NCBI RefSeq assembly: GCF_029543245.1
Contig: NZ_JARQWV010000013.1
Span: forward strand, 1-64,000
Source of the DNA: Caulobacter endophyticus
GTDB lineage: Bacteria; Pseudomonadota; Alphaproteobacteria; Caulobacterales; Caulobacteraceae
DNA: 64,000 nt
Reading direction: 5' to 3'
Translations under genes and position numbers: made by a program
In this document: positions 10,838 through 21,052 of the stretch, in pieces
Numbering within the stretch: the first letter of the stretch is position 1
How the letters are laid out: the number at the start of each line of letters is the position of its first letter
The notes under the pieces: generated by a model
Database searches by the model: none
What the model saw: the letters and a program-made list of their open reading frames with translations, nothing else
Told to the model about the DNA's origin: nothing

Positions 10838-12325
10838 ATGTCGATCAAGGTCGGGGCGGCCAGTCAGGAATTGTCGGCGGCGTATGCCGCCGTCACGCGC
10901 GAGCCTGCCGGCATCGTGTGGAATAAGGTCTGCGTCTCCCTGAAGCGCGAGCTGGGCGACGCCGCCTTCGGCTCGTGGATCGCGCCCGCGGTGCTGCGCG
11001 AGACGCAAGCCGGCGACGTCGTGCTCGTCACCCCCACCGGCATCGCGCGCGACTGGATCCGTCGCAGCGCCTGGCGCCGCATCGGCGAGCTTTGGGCCGC
11101 CGGCGACGCCGTGGGCCGCCGCCTGGACCTGAAGTCGCGCCTCGAATTCGAAGCCTCGGCCGACGCCGCCTCGGCCACGACCGGCGCCGTCTATGTCGAG
11201 GCCAAGCCGCAGCCGATCGAGATCGTGCTGCCGGTCTCCAGCGACGTTCCCGCCGCCGCGGCCCCCGTCGCCGGCAAGACCTCGCCGATCCAGGGCCTGC
11301 AGGAACGCTTCACGTTCGACAGCTTCGTTCCGGGCCCCGCCAACGAATTCGCCCACGCCGTGGCGCGCCGCGTCGCCAGCTGGGCCGACGGCCACTTCAA
11401 CCCGGTGCTGTTCCACGGCCCCTACGGCTTCGGCAAGACGCACCTGCTGAACGCCCTGGCCTGGGAGGCCATGCGCGCCGCCCCGAACAAGCGCGTCGTG
11501 TACCTGACCGCCGAGCGCTTCCTGTCGACCTTCGTCCGCGCGGTCATGGATCGCCAGACCACGGCCTTCAAGGACGAGCTGCGCGGCGCCGACCTCTTGA
11601 TCATCGACGACGTGCACTTCATCGCCGGCAAGCAGTCGAGCCAGGAAGAGCTCTTCCACACCCTGACCGCCCTCGTCGAGGACGGCCGCCGGGTGGTGTT
11701 CTCGGCCGACCGTCCGCCCTCGGCCATGACCGAGATGGACGCACGCCTGCGCTCGCACCTGTCGGCGGGCCTGGTCTGCGGCATGGAGCCGGCCGACCGC
11801 TCGCTGCGCCTGGGCATCCTGGAGCGCAAGATCGAGGCCCTCGGCCGCGCCCAAGGCTTCACCGGCTCGGTGCGCCCCGAAGTGCTGCAATTCCTGGCCG
11901 ACCGCTTCACCGACAGCGTCCGCGAGCTGGAAGGGGCGCTCAACACCCTGACCGCCCGCGCCGGCGAGCGCCTGTCGCGCCTGTCGCTGGATGAAGTCCA
12001 GGCGATCCTGCGCCCGCACCTGCGCGGCGGCGAAAAGCGGATCACCATCGACGACATCCAGAAGGCGACGTCCGAGCACTACGGCATGAAGCAGGCCGAC
12101 CTGCTCAGCGAGCGCCGCAACCGCGCCATCGCCCGTCCGCGCCAGGCCGCCATGTGGCTGGCCAAGCAGCTGACCACCCGTTCGCTGCCGGACATCGGCC
12201 GTCGCTTCGGCGGTCGCGACCACACCACCGTGCTGCACGCCGTGCGCCGCATCGAGGCCCTGCGCCAGGAAGACGCCGTGCTCAGCCAGGACCTGGAAAC
12301 CATCACCCGCAAGCTGCGCGGCTGA
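10838..12325 (+). CDS. dnaA: Chromosomal replication initiator DnaA
   Basis: A 495-residue AAA+ initiator that binds DnaA boxes at the origin and melts it. Domain I (about residues 25-90, VWNKVCVSLKRELGDAAFGS) resembles Caulobacter DnaA strongly. Walker A GPYGFGKTHLLNA is near residue 194, Walker B LLIIDDVHF near 255, and the C-terminal DNA-binding domain IV ends with RPRQAAMWLAKQLT and the DnaA signature GGRDHTTVLHAVRRIE. The start is ATG 10838 (MSIKVGAASQELSAA), preceded by GAGGCGGTGA; in-frame ATGs at 10727 and 10814 lie in the leader. The gene lies about 29 kb from the presumed origin and points toward it. Confidence 0.97.
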   Translation: MSIKVGAASQELSAAYAAVTREPAGIVWNKVCVSLKRELGDAAFGSWIAPAVLRETQAGDVVLVTPTGIARDWIRRSAWRRIGELWAAGDAVGRRLDLKSRLEFEASADAASATTGAVYVEAKPQPIEIVLPVSSDVPAAAAPVAGKTSPIQGLQERFTFDSFVPGPANEFAHAVARRVASWADGHFNPVLFHGPYGFGKTHLLNALAWEAMRAAPNKRVVYLTAERFLSTFVRAVMDRQTTAFKDELRGADLLIIDDVHFIAGKQSSQEELFHTLTALVEDGRRVVFSADRPPSAMTEMDARLRSHLSAGLVCGMEPADRSLRLGILERKIEALGRAQGFTGSVRPEVLQFLADRFTDSVRELEGALNTLTARAGERLSRLSLDEVQAILRPHLRGGEKRITIDDIQKATSEHYGMKQADLLSERRNRAIARPRQAAMWLAKQLTTRSLPDIGRRFGGRDHTTVLHAVRRIEALRQEDAVLSQDLETITRKLRG

Positions 12326-12345
12326 TCAGGGCTTCACAGGTCGAC

Positions 12346-12380
12346 CGAAGGGGCCGCTCCGCAAGGGGCGGCCCTTTTCG
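12346..12380 (+). terminator. Rho-independent terminator of dnaA
   Basis: An imperfect GC stem, AAGGGGCCGCTCC against GGGGCGGCCC, with loop GCAA and then TTTTCGTTT, beginning about 20 bases after the dnaA stop codon. Confidence 0.75.
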
Positions 12381-12388
12381 TTTGGTCA

Positions 12389-12562
12389 TGGCCCTTCTCC
12401 CCTTGCGGGAGAAGGTGGCGGCCGAAGGCCGACGGATGAGGGGTCGATAGTCCTGTCGGTTTAGCGACCCGCCTCAACCGCCGCACGCGGCTTTGAGTTT
12501 TGAGAGACCCCTCACCCGACCCGCTTCGCGGGCCACCCTCTCCCGCAAGGGGAGAGGGAAGT
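12389..12562. repeat. Intergenic inverted repeats, family A, copy 4
   Basis: Two facing units, about 12391-12446 (CTTCTCCCCTTGCGGGAGAA to GGATGAGGGG) and about 12508-12560 (CCCCTCACCC to CCTCTCCCGCAAGGGGAGAG). They lie between the converging dnaA and alkB genes and are closely similar to the copy at 48780, including the core GTGGCGGCCGAAGGCCGACG. Confidence 0.65.
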
Positions 12563-12563
12563 G

Positions 12564-13181
12564 CTAAGCCGCCCGCGCCCGCCTGAGGGTCAGGTTGATC
12601 CGCCCTCCCCCTGGCACGAGCCGCGAGGAGCCCGGCAGGATGCGGTCGACGCCGTGAAAGGCCAGGCGCGCGGGGCCGGACAGCCGGCAGACGTCGCCGG
12701 ACGACAGGCGCAACGAGCGGGTCGGATCCTTCCGTGACGTTCCCCCGATGCGGAACACCGCCGTGTCGCCCAGCGAGATCGACAGCACCGGAAAGCGCGG
12801 GTCGGCCTCGTCGCGGTCCTGGTGCAGGCCCATGCGGGCCTCGGGGCTGTAGAAATTGACCAGGCAGGCGTCGGGCGGAACCTCCGGATCGCCCAGCGCC
12901 GCCCAAAGATCGAGCAGCGCCTGGGGCATCGCCGGCCAGGCCGCGCCGGTCCCGGGGTGACGGTCGGCGTAGCGATAGCCGGCCGCGTCGCTGGTCCAGC
13001 CCAGGGGGCCCAGGCTGGTCATCGCCACGCTCATCGCCTTGCCGTAGGGCGTTGCGTAATTGGCCGGCGGCGCGATCGCCGCGGCCGCCAGCACGATCTC
13101 GACGAGGGCGCGCTGGGCGTCCGGCGACAGCAGGCCGGGCCAGAGATCGAAACCGGGGACGAGGCTGACGGGGGTCATCAT
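12564..13181 (-). CDS. alkB: AlkB-type Fe(II)/2-oxoglutarate DNA repair dioxygenase
   Basis: A 205-residue oxidative demethylase for alkylated bases (1-methyladenine, 3-methylcytosine). Signatures are CLVNFYSPEARMGLHQDRDE, supplying the His and Asp of the iron site, the second iron His in LAFHGVDRI, and the 2-oxoglutarate-binding arginines near RINLTLRRAR at the C-terminus. Two ATGs open the frame (13181, 13178). It converges on dnaA and is divergent from the aminopeptidase gene. No ada gene is in the window, so whether it is part of an adaptive response cannot be seen. Confidence 0.93.
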   Translation of the reverse strand: MMTPVSLVPGFDLWPGLLSPDAQRALVEIVLAAAAIAPPANYATPYGKAMSVAMTSLGPLGWTSDAAGYRYADRHPGTGAAWPAMPQALLDLWAALGDPEVPPDACLVNFYSPEARMGLHQDRDEADPRFPVLSISLGDTAVFRIGGTSRKDPTRSLRLSSGDVCRLSGPARLAFHGVDRILPGSSRLVPGGGRINLTLRRARAA

Positions 13182-13273
13182 TACGCGGAATTAATGCCTG
13201 TGGACGGGCGGATGGGTGTTGGTTCGCGCCTTCGCGGGTTTCTCCGCACGATCATTCCATACCAGGGCCGTTC

Positions 13274-15913
13274 ATGCGTCGTCTTCTGTCCACCGCCGCC
13301 GCGGTCACGCTGCTTCTCGCCTCGGGGACCGCCCTCGCCGCTCCGGCCGCTTCGGGCTCGAAAGGCGCGACGCCGGCCACCGTCACCACCCAGCTGCCGC
13401 GCAACGCCCATCCCACCCACTACGACCTCGCCTTCACGCCCGACGCCAAGGCGATGAGCTTCACCGCCTCGGTGAAGATCGCCGTCGAGGTGACCGAGCC
13501 GACCGCGACCATCACGCTGCAGGCGGCCGAGCTGACGTTCGCGAAAGCCACGATCGACGGCAAGCCGGCGACCATCAAGGTCGACGAGGACGCACAGACG
13601 GCGGCCTTCACCGTCAAGGCGCCGCTGGCCAAGGGCAAGCACGTGCTGGCCATCGACTACGCCGGCAAGATCTACACCCAGGCCGCGGGCCTGTTCGCCC
13701 TCGACTACGACACCGAGGAAGGGCAGAGGCGCGCCCTCTACACCCAGTTCGAGAACTCCGACGCCCGCCGGTTCATCCCCTCGTGGGACGAGCCGTTCCA
13801 TAAGGCGACGTTCAGCGTCGAGGCGACGATCCCGACCGGCCAGATGGCCCTCTCCAACATGCCGATCGCCAAGAGCGTCAACCTGGGCGACGGCAAGACG
13901 AAGGTGACCTTCGCGACCTCGCCGAAGATGTCGACCTACCTGCTGTTCTTCGGCCTGGGCGAGTTCGAGCGGGCCAGCATCAAGACCGCCGGCGTCGACA
14001 TCGGCGTGGTGACCAAGAAGGGCGACCTGGCCAAGGCGAAGTTCGCGCTGGAGTCGGCCGGCCCGATGACGGCCTGGTACAACGACTATTTCGGCGTGAA
14101 CTATCCCCTGCCGGCGCTGGACCACATCGCCGCCCCCGGCCGCAGCCAGTTCTTCAGCGCCATGGAGAACTGGGGGGCGATCTTCTACTTCGAATACGCC
14201 CTGCTGATGGATCCGAAGATCTCGACCCAGCGCGACGCCCAGAACATCTACACCACCGTCGCCCACGAGACCGCCCACCAGTGGTTCGGCAACCTGGTGA
14301 CCATGGCCTGGTGGGACGACCTGTGGCTCAACGAGGGCTTCGCCTCGTGGATGGAAGGCCGGGCGACCGAGAAGTTCCATCCCGAATGGAACGCCGCCCT
14401 GGCCGCCGTCGGCGGGCGCGAATACGCCATGAACCTGGACGGCCTGGTGACGACCCACCCCGTCGTGCAGCACGTCGAGACCGTCGAGCAGGCCAGCCAG
14501 GCCTTCGACGCCATCACCTATCAGAAGGGCGAGGCGGTCATCCGCATGCTCGAGGGCTATGTCGGCGAAGACGCCTGGCGCACCGGCGTGCGCGCCTACA
14601 TCAAGGCCCACGCCTACGGCAACACGGTCAGCGACGATCTGTGGAAGGCGGTCGAGACCGCCGCCGGCAAGCCGATCACCGCCATCGCCCACGACTTCAC
14701 CCTGCAGCCGGGCGTGCCGCTGATCCGCGTCGAGGCCGGCGCCTGCCAGGCCGGCAAGCAGGTGCTGACCCTGACCCAGGGCGAGTTCAGCAAGGACTTC
14801 CCCGACAAGACGCCCCTGGCCTGGCGCGTGCCGGTCGTCGCCAAGGCGCTGGACGGCGCCGCCGTCGCCAAGACCGTGGTCGAGGGCGGCAAGGCCAGCC
14901 TGACGGTCGAGGGCTGCGGCCCCGTGGTCGTCAACGCCGGCCAGAGCGGCTACTACCGCACCCTCTACGCCCCGGCCCAGTTCCAGCGCCTGGCGGCCGA
15001 TTTCGGCAAGCTGCCGGCGATCGACCAGCTGGGCCTGCTGTCGGACGCCTGGTCGATGGGTACGGCGGGCCAGCAGTCGCCGACCGACGCCCTGGCCCTG
15101 ATCGCCGCCACGCCGGCCGAGGCCGACCCGCAGGTGCTGTCCAAGGTCGCCAGCGTGCTGTCGACCATCGACGGCTATTACGAAGGCCAGCCCGAGCGCG
15201 CCGCCTTCCGCAAGCTGGCCATCGCCCGCCTGTCGCCGCTGCTGGCCCGCGTGGGCTGGGAGGCCAAGGCCGGCGAGCTCGACACCGTGGCCATCCTGCG
15301 CGGCGACCTGATCGCCACCCTGGGCGAGCTGGGCGATCCGACCGTGGTCGCCGAGGCCCGCAAGCGCTTCGCCGCCGACAAGACCGACCCGGCCGCCATC
15401 CCCGGCCCGCTGCGCAAGACGATCCTGGGCGTCGTGGCCGTCAACGCCGACGCCGCGACCTGGGACGCCATCCACGCCCAGGCCCAGGCCGAGAAGACGC
15501 CGCTGGTCCGCACCCAACTCTACAACCTGCTGGCCGCGGCCGACGACGAGGCCCTGGCCCGCAAGGCCCTGGACCTGGCCCTGACCGCCGAGCCGGGCGA
15601 GACCAACTCGGCCGGCATGATCTCGGCCGTGGCCTCGCGCCATCCGGACATGGCCTTCGACTTCGCCACGGCCCATCGCGACGCCGTCGACGCCAAGGTC
15701 GACAACAGCGCCCGCACTCGCTTCATCCCGAGCCTGGCCAAGGCCTCGGGCAAGGTCGAGACGGCCGAGAAGCTGAAGGCCTGGGCGGCCGCCAACCTCG
15801 CCGAAGGCTCGCGCAAGGAGGCCGACAAGGCGGTCTCGGCGATCGAATACCGGGCCAAGGTGCGTCGCGAGCGGCTGCCGGCGATCACCGCCTGGGTGGC
15901 CAAGGCCGGCTGA
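13274..15913 (+). CDS. M1-family zinc aminopeptidase, exported
   Basis: An 879-residue gluzincin metallopeptidase. A Sec signal peptide (about residues 1-23, ending ALAAPA) predicts a periplasmic or outer-membrane location. The substrate motif is SAMENWG near residue 295; the zinc site HETAH is at 331-335 with Glu354 in NEGFASWME, the exact HExxH-x18-E spacing. The C-terminal ERAP1-like helical domain fills the last 350 residues. It likely trims N-terminal residues from imported peptides. It lies alone between alkB and dnaK. Confidence 0.94.
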   Translation: MRRLLSTAAAVTLLLASGTALAAPAASGSKGATPATVTTQLPRNAHPTHYDLAFTPDAKAMSFTASVKIAVEVTEPTATITLQAAELTFAKATIDGKPATIKVDEDAQTAAFTVKAPLAKGKHVLAIDYAGKIYTQAAGLFALDYDTEEGQRRALYTQFENSDARRFIPSWDEPFHKATFSVEATIPTGQMALSNMPIAKSVNLGDGKTKVTFATSPKMSTYLLFFGLGEFERASIKTAGVDIGVVTKKGDLAKAKFALESAGPMTAWYNDYFGVNYPLPALDHIAAPGRSQFFSAMENWGAIFYFEYALLMDPKISTQRDAQNIYTTVAHETAHQWFGNLVTMAWWDDLWLNEGFASWMEGRATEKFHPEWNAALAAVGGREYAMNLDGLVTTHPVVQHVETVEQASQAFDAITYQKGEAVIRMLEGYVGEDAWRTGVRAYIKAHAYGNTVSDDLWKAVETAAGKPITAIAHDFTLQPGVPLIRVEAGACQAGKQVLTLTQGEFSKDFPDKTPLAWRVPVVAKALDGAAVAKTVVEGGKASLTVEGCGPVVVNAGQSGYYRTLYAPAQFQRLAADFGKLPAIDQLGLLSDAWSMGTAGQQSPTDALALIAATPAEADPQVLSKVASVLSTIDGYYEGQPERAAFRKLAIARLSPLLARVGWEAKAGELDTVAILRGDLIATLGELGDPTVVAEARKRFAADKTDPAAIPGPLRKTILGVVAVNADAATWDAIHAQAQAEKTPLVRTQLYNLLAAADDEALARKALDLALTAEPGETNSAGMISAVASRHPDMAFDFATAHRDAVDAKVDNSARTRFIPSLAKASGKVETAEKLKAWAAANLAEGSRKEADKAVSAIEYRAKVRRERLPAITAWVAKAG

Positions 15914-15928
15914 ACGGAACTTTTCGCG

Positions 15929-15957
15929 GCGTCGGCCAAGGGTCGACTGGCCGACGC
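15929..15957 (+). terminator. Perfect hairpin after the M1 aminopeptidase gene
   Basis: Arms GCGTCGGCCA and TGGCCGACGC (10 perfect pairs) with a 9-base loop, 16 bases past the stop codon. No T-run follows, so this is either a Rho-assisted transcript end or an RNA-stabilising structure. Confidence 0.5.
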
Positions 15958-16005
15958 TGCGACCTTCCGTCTTGCAGATTCCCCTTCTTTCGCTGCGGGA
16001 ATGGG

Positions 16006-16033
16006 GTTGCGGCTGCACGCGTATCCCCCATAT
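16006..16033 (+). promoter_or_regulatory. Candidate heat-shock (sigma-32) promoter of dnaK
   Basis: The -10 element CCCCATAT (16026-16033) matches the sigma-32 consensus CCCCATNT. It lies 14 bases after GTTGCG (16006-16011), a weak -35 match. It sits about 195 bases upstream of dnaK in a 314-base gene-free region (15914-16227). C. crescentus dnaK is known to use a heat-shock promoter plus a housekeeping one; I do not see the second clearly. Confidence 0.5.
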
Positions 16034-16227
16034 CGGGCATCGAAGCGGGGTTGACGGGCTCGTCAACTTCGATTGAAGCCTCTCCTTTCGCCTGGTTCGT
16101 CCAGGCGGCAGGATTTTGGATCAACCCTAGACGCGACCAGACGGGGACGGACCGAGAAAAACCGGGGCGCTTCTGATAAGGCCCTTGTCACCGCCGTCCG
16201 CCATTCGAGGAGCTGCAGGCACACCAC

Positions 16228-18135
<1,908 letters not shown>

Positions 18136-18143
18136 GCCATGGA

Positions 18144-18193
18144 CGCGCCGGCGAACGTTCTTTCGAGACCCGTTCGCCGGCGCGCTCGTTTTG
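18144..18193 (+). terminator. Terminator/attenuator hairpin between dnaK and dnaJ
   Basis: A perfect 14-bp stem, CGCGCCGGCGAACG (18144-18157) with CGTTCGCCGGCGCG (18171-18184), 13-base loop, followed by CTCGTTTT. It starts 9 bases after the dnaK stop, so it probably stops or reduces read-through to dnaJ, or stabilises the dnaK end. Confidence 0.7.
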
Positions 18194-18293
18194 TGGTGCG
18201 CCCGTTTGACGCCTTGCGGCGGGGCGCCCCCTCCCCCACCTCTTTCTCGACACCCTTTGACTTGTTGAGCCTCACGGGCGCCGAACGCTGACA

Positions 18294-19448
18294 ATGCGCG
18301 ATTATTACGAAATTCTCGGCGTGACCCGGACCTGCGACGACGCGGGCCTGAAGTCCGCTTTCCGCAAGCTGGCGATGCAGCACCACCCCGACCGCAACGG
18401 CGGTTGCGAGGACGCGAGCGGCCGGTTCAAGGAAATCAACGAGGCCTATTCGGTCCTCTCCGATCCGCAGAAGCGCGCGGCCTACGACCGCTTCGGCCAC
18501 GCCGGCGTCAACGGCCCGCAAGGCGGTCCCGGCGGCATGGGCGGCGGGTTCGACGCCAGCGACATCTTCGGCGACGTGTTCGGCGATGTCTTCGGCGAGA
18601 TGTTCGGCGGCGGCCGTCGCCAGTCCAACGGCCCGCAGCGCGGCCAGGACCTGCGCTACGACCTGGAGATCTCCCTGGAGCAGGCCTATGCCGGCGCCGA
18701 GGTCGAGATCACCGTCCCGGCGGCCATGACCTGCGAGGTCTGCGACGGCTCGGGCGCCAAGCCCGGCACGAGCCCCACCGTCTGCGGCTCGTGCGGCGGG
18801 GCCGGCCGCGTGCGCGCCACCCAAGGCTTCTTCTCGGTCGAGCGCGCCTGCCCCCGCTGCGGCGGTTCGGGCCGCCTGGTGCTCGACCCCTGCGCCGGCT
18901 GCCATGGCCACGGCCAGGTCCGCAAGGAACGCGTCCTGTCGGTGCGCATCCCGGCCGGCGTCGACGACGGCGCCCGGATCCGCCTGGCGGGCGAAGGCGA
19001 CGCGGGCGTCCGCGGCGGCCCGCGCGGCGACCTCTATCTCTTCCTGTCGGTGACCCCGCACGAGCTGTTCGAGCGCGACGGCCTGGACCTGCTCTGCACC
19101 GTGCCGGTGCCGATGACCGTGGCCGCCCTGGGCGGCGAGATCGACGCTCCGTGCCTCAAGGGCGGCGAGACCTGCGACGGCACCTGCCGCGTCAGCGTCA
19201 AGGTTCCCGAAGGCGCCCAGACCGGCAAGACCGTCCGCCTGAAGGGCAAGGGCATGCCGTCGCTGCGCAACCGCCAGCGCGGCGATCTGGTGGTCGAGCT
19301 GTTCGTCGAAACCCCGACCCACCTGTCGGCCCGCCAGAAGGAGCTCCTCAAGGAGCTGGCCGGCCTGTGCGACGACAAGCAGAATCCCAAGTCGGCCAAC
19401 TTCGTCGGCAAGGCCAAGCGCTTCTGGGAAGAAGTGACGGGGAACTAG
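18294..19448 (+). CDS. dnaJ: Chaperone DnaJ (Hsp40)
   Basis: A 384-residue type I Hsp40 that stimulates DnaK ATPase and delivers substrates. The J domain has HHPDRN near residue 31, a Gly/Phe-rich linker spans about 70-105 ([20 protein letters not shown]), and four zinc-finger repeats, [24 protein letters not shown] and CAGCHGHG, lie at about 145-210. Two substrate-binding domains follow. Start ATG 18294 ([13 protein letters not shown]). It ends at a canonical terminator. Confidence 0.97.
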   Translation: MRDYYEILGVTRTCDDAGLKSAFRKLAMQHHPDRNGGCEDASGRFKEINEAYSVLSDPQKRAAYDRFGHAGVNGPQGGPGGMGGGFDASDIFGDVFGDVFGEMFGGGRRQSNGPQRGQDLRYDLEISLEQAYAGAEVEITVPAAMTCEVCDGSGAKPGTSPTVCGSCGGAGRVRATQGFFSVERACPRCGGSGRLVLDPCAGCHGHGQVRKERVLSVRIPAGVDDGARIRLAGEGDAGVRGGPRGDLYLFLSVTPHELFERDGLDLLCTVPVPMTVAALGGEIDAPCLKGGETCDGTCRVSVKVPEGAQTGKTVRLKGKGMPSLRNRQRGDLVVELFVETPTHLSARQKELLKELAGLCDDKQNPKSANFVGKAKRFWEEVTGN

Positions 19449-19478
19449 GCCCAGGGTCCCGGCCCGCACGATCGATCA

Positions 19479-19506
19479 AGGCCCGCCCTCCGGCGGGCCT
19501 TTTTCT
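19479..19506 (+). terminator. Rho-independent terminator of dnaJ
   Basis: Stem AGGCCCGCC paired with GGCGGGCCT, loop CTCC, then TTTTTCTT, about 30 bases after the dnaJ stop. Confidence 0.92.
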
Positions 19507-19595
19507 TATCCCCCGGGCGCCGTGCGATGTTGCATCGCCCCAGGCTTACCCGCATGAGACGAACGGCGAAGATGCGATGCGCCGGGGGGTGATCA

Positions 19596-20510
19596 GTGGT
19601 GGAAGAAGACCCGCGCAGCCTGTTCCAGGACCTGTTTCGACGCGTCACAAAGCGATCGGCGCAGCGCCCCTATCACGCCTTCACCACGGCGTTCGACCGC
19701 GAGATCCAGGCTGATCGTCTCGGAGAGATCCTGGGGACGCTGAAGGTCGAGGAGGCAGCGACGCTCGACGACGGCTGGCGACGCCTGCTGAGCGACCGCG
19801 CCCCCTCCAGCGTGGCGCTCGAAACCATCGACAGGGTGCGTACGGCGTCCTCCGCGCAGGACCTTTCCGAAACCACCGTCATGCTGTTGCTTGACCAGTC
19901 GGGCTCGATGCGCGGCGACAAGATCTTCCATGTCGCCAGGGCCGCGGATCTCATCCAGAGCCTGTTGCCTGGACTGGGCGTCAAGGTCGAGGTTCTGGGA
20001 TTTACGACCTCGACCTGGCAGGGCGGCAAATCACGCTTCGAGTGGATTCGGCGAGGACGCCCCGCCGACCCCGGCCGGCTGAGCGACCTGCTGCATATCG
20101 TCCATCGCGAGGGCGACGATCCCCGCCCCTTCGCCGAAGACGAGCTGCGACGCATGGTGCGGTCCGACCTGCTCAAGGAAAACCTCGACGGGGAGGCGCT
20201 GCTGTGGGCCGCTCGCCGCATCCGCCAGCGACCGGAGCCCCGTAAGATCCTCATCGTGGTCTCGGACGGCGCGCCGGCCGACGACGCGACCCTCAGCGCC
20301 AACCCGCCCGACTATCTGGTCAAGCACCTGGAACTGGTGATCGACGACATCATCGCAGCAGGCGACATCACGCTGACGGCCGTCGGCGTCGGCGACGACA
20401 TCTGGCCCAACTATCCTTATGGCGCGAAAGCTCAGGATCCGGTTCGACTGTCCGATGAACTACTGGCGCTGGTGGCGCGGCTCCTCGTCACTTCAGCACC
20501 GGCCGCCTAG
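19596..20510 (+). CDS. CobT-like von Willebrand A domain protein
   Basis: A 304-residue protein resembling the C-terminal half of CobT, the MIDAS subunit of aerobic cobaltochelatase. Shared features are YHAFTTAFDREIQADRL, MIDAS DQSGSMRG with Asp100, Ser102 and Ser104, VKVEVLGFTTSTWQGGKSR, LLKENLDGEALLWA and ILIVVSDGAPADDATLSANP. The acidic N-terminal half of full CobT (about 600 residues) is missing. It starts at GTG 19596 (a second GTG follows at once) and converges with a 4-base overlap on the TonB-like gene. No CobN or CobS gene is in the window, so a role in vitamin B12 synthesis is not secure; it may partner another MoxR-type AAA+ ATPase. Confidence 0.82.
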   Translation: MVEEDPRSLFQDLFRRVTKRSAQRPYHAFTTAFDREIQADRLGEILGTLKVEEAATLDDGWRRLLSDRAPSSVALETIDRVRTASSAQDLSETTVMLLLDQSGSMRGDKIFHVARAADLIQSLLPGLGVKVEVLGFTTSTWQGGKSRFEWIRRGRPADPGRLSDLLHIVHREGDDPRPFAEDELRRMVRSDLLKENLDGEALLWAARRIRQRPEPRKILIVVSDGAPADDATLSANPPDYLVKHLELVIDDIIAAGDITLTAVGVGDDIWPNYPYGAKAQDPVRLSDELLALVARLLVTSAPAA

Positions 20511-20950
20511 ATATCCACTCGACGGTCGGCCTGCACGACGCGGATCAGGCCAAGAAGCCCGCCGACAACGATCACCAGAACCAGCAGGCCCGCCCCGAAC
20601 TGGGCCATGTCGATCGGCGGCAGGAAAGGCCGCGACGGCGGCACGGCGAAGGTGATCGGAATGGTCACCTCCTTCTTGTCGACCAGATCCGGCGGCGGCG
20701 GAGTCATCTCGAATTCGGCCGACAGGCGCACCGCCGCCTTGCCGAAATCATAGCCCTCCGGCGTCTCCTTCACCGCTACACAGCTGTTCAGCCGGCCGCC
20801 GGATCCGACCATGCACCTGATGGTCGCCGCGCCGCCGATTTCGGCCTTCTGCGCCCGCTCGGGATAGTACCGAGCCATCTGGTCGGCCGTCGGCTTGCGC
20901 TGCCAGTCAGGCTTGTAAGTCGTCGTCCCGACCTGTTCGTCGTCGTTCAT
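20507..20950 (-). CDS. TonB C-terminal-like domain protein with C-terminal membrane anchor
   Basis: A 147-residue protein. Residues about 20-102 resemble a TonB C-terminal domain (YPERAQKAEIGGAATIRCMV, LNSCVAVKETPEGYDFGKAAVRL, VTIPITFAV). A single hydrophobic span lies at about 118-139 (FGAGLLVLVIVVGGLLGLIR), followed by a short basic tail. This is the reverse of classical TonB, which is anchored at the N-terminus. There is no signal peptide, so the domain may be cytoplasmic (tail-anchored). Cys46 and Cys57 are the only cysteines. Start ATG 20950. The stop overlaps the CobT-like stop region by 4 bases. Function unknown. Confidence 0.75.
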   Translation of the reverse strand: MNDDEQVGTTTYKPDWQRKPTADQMARYYPERAQKAEIGGAATIRCMVGSGGRLNSCVAVKETPEGYDFGKAAVRLSAEFEMTPPPPDLVDKKEVTIPITFAVPPSRPFLPPIDMAQFGAGLLVLVIVVGGLLGLIRVVQADRRVDI

Positions 20951-21052
20951 GCCACCCCCGCGTTCCGGTCAAGCTTAGAGGCGCCTGTTCCGCCGAAAAA
21001 CCCCGGTCGCACCCCTTAACGAAAACCGCGACGCTCTGTAGTTTCCGGTCGG

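Noticed and set aside
13181-16066. 961-residue minus-strand open frame opposite the M1 aminopeptidase
   Set aside because: High-GC antisense frame with low-complexity His/Gln/Gly/Arg/Leu composition; the plus-strand gene has full catalytic motifs.
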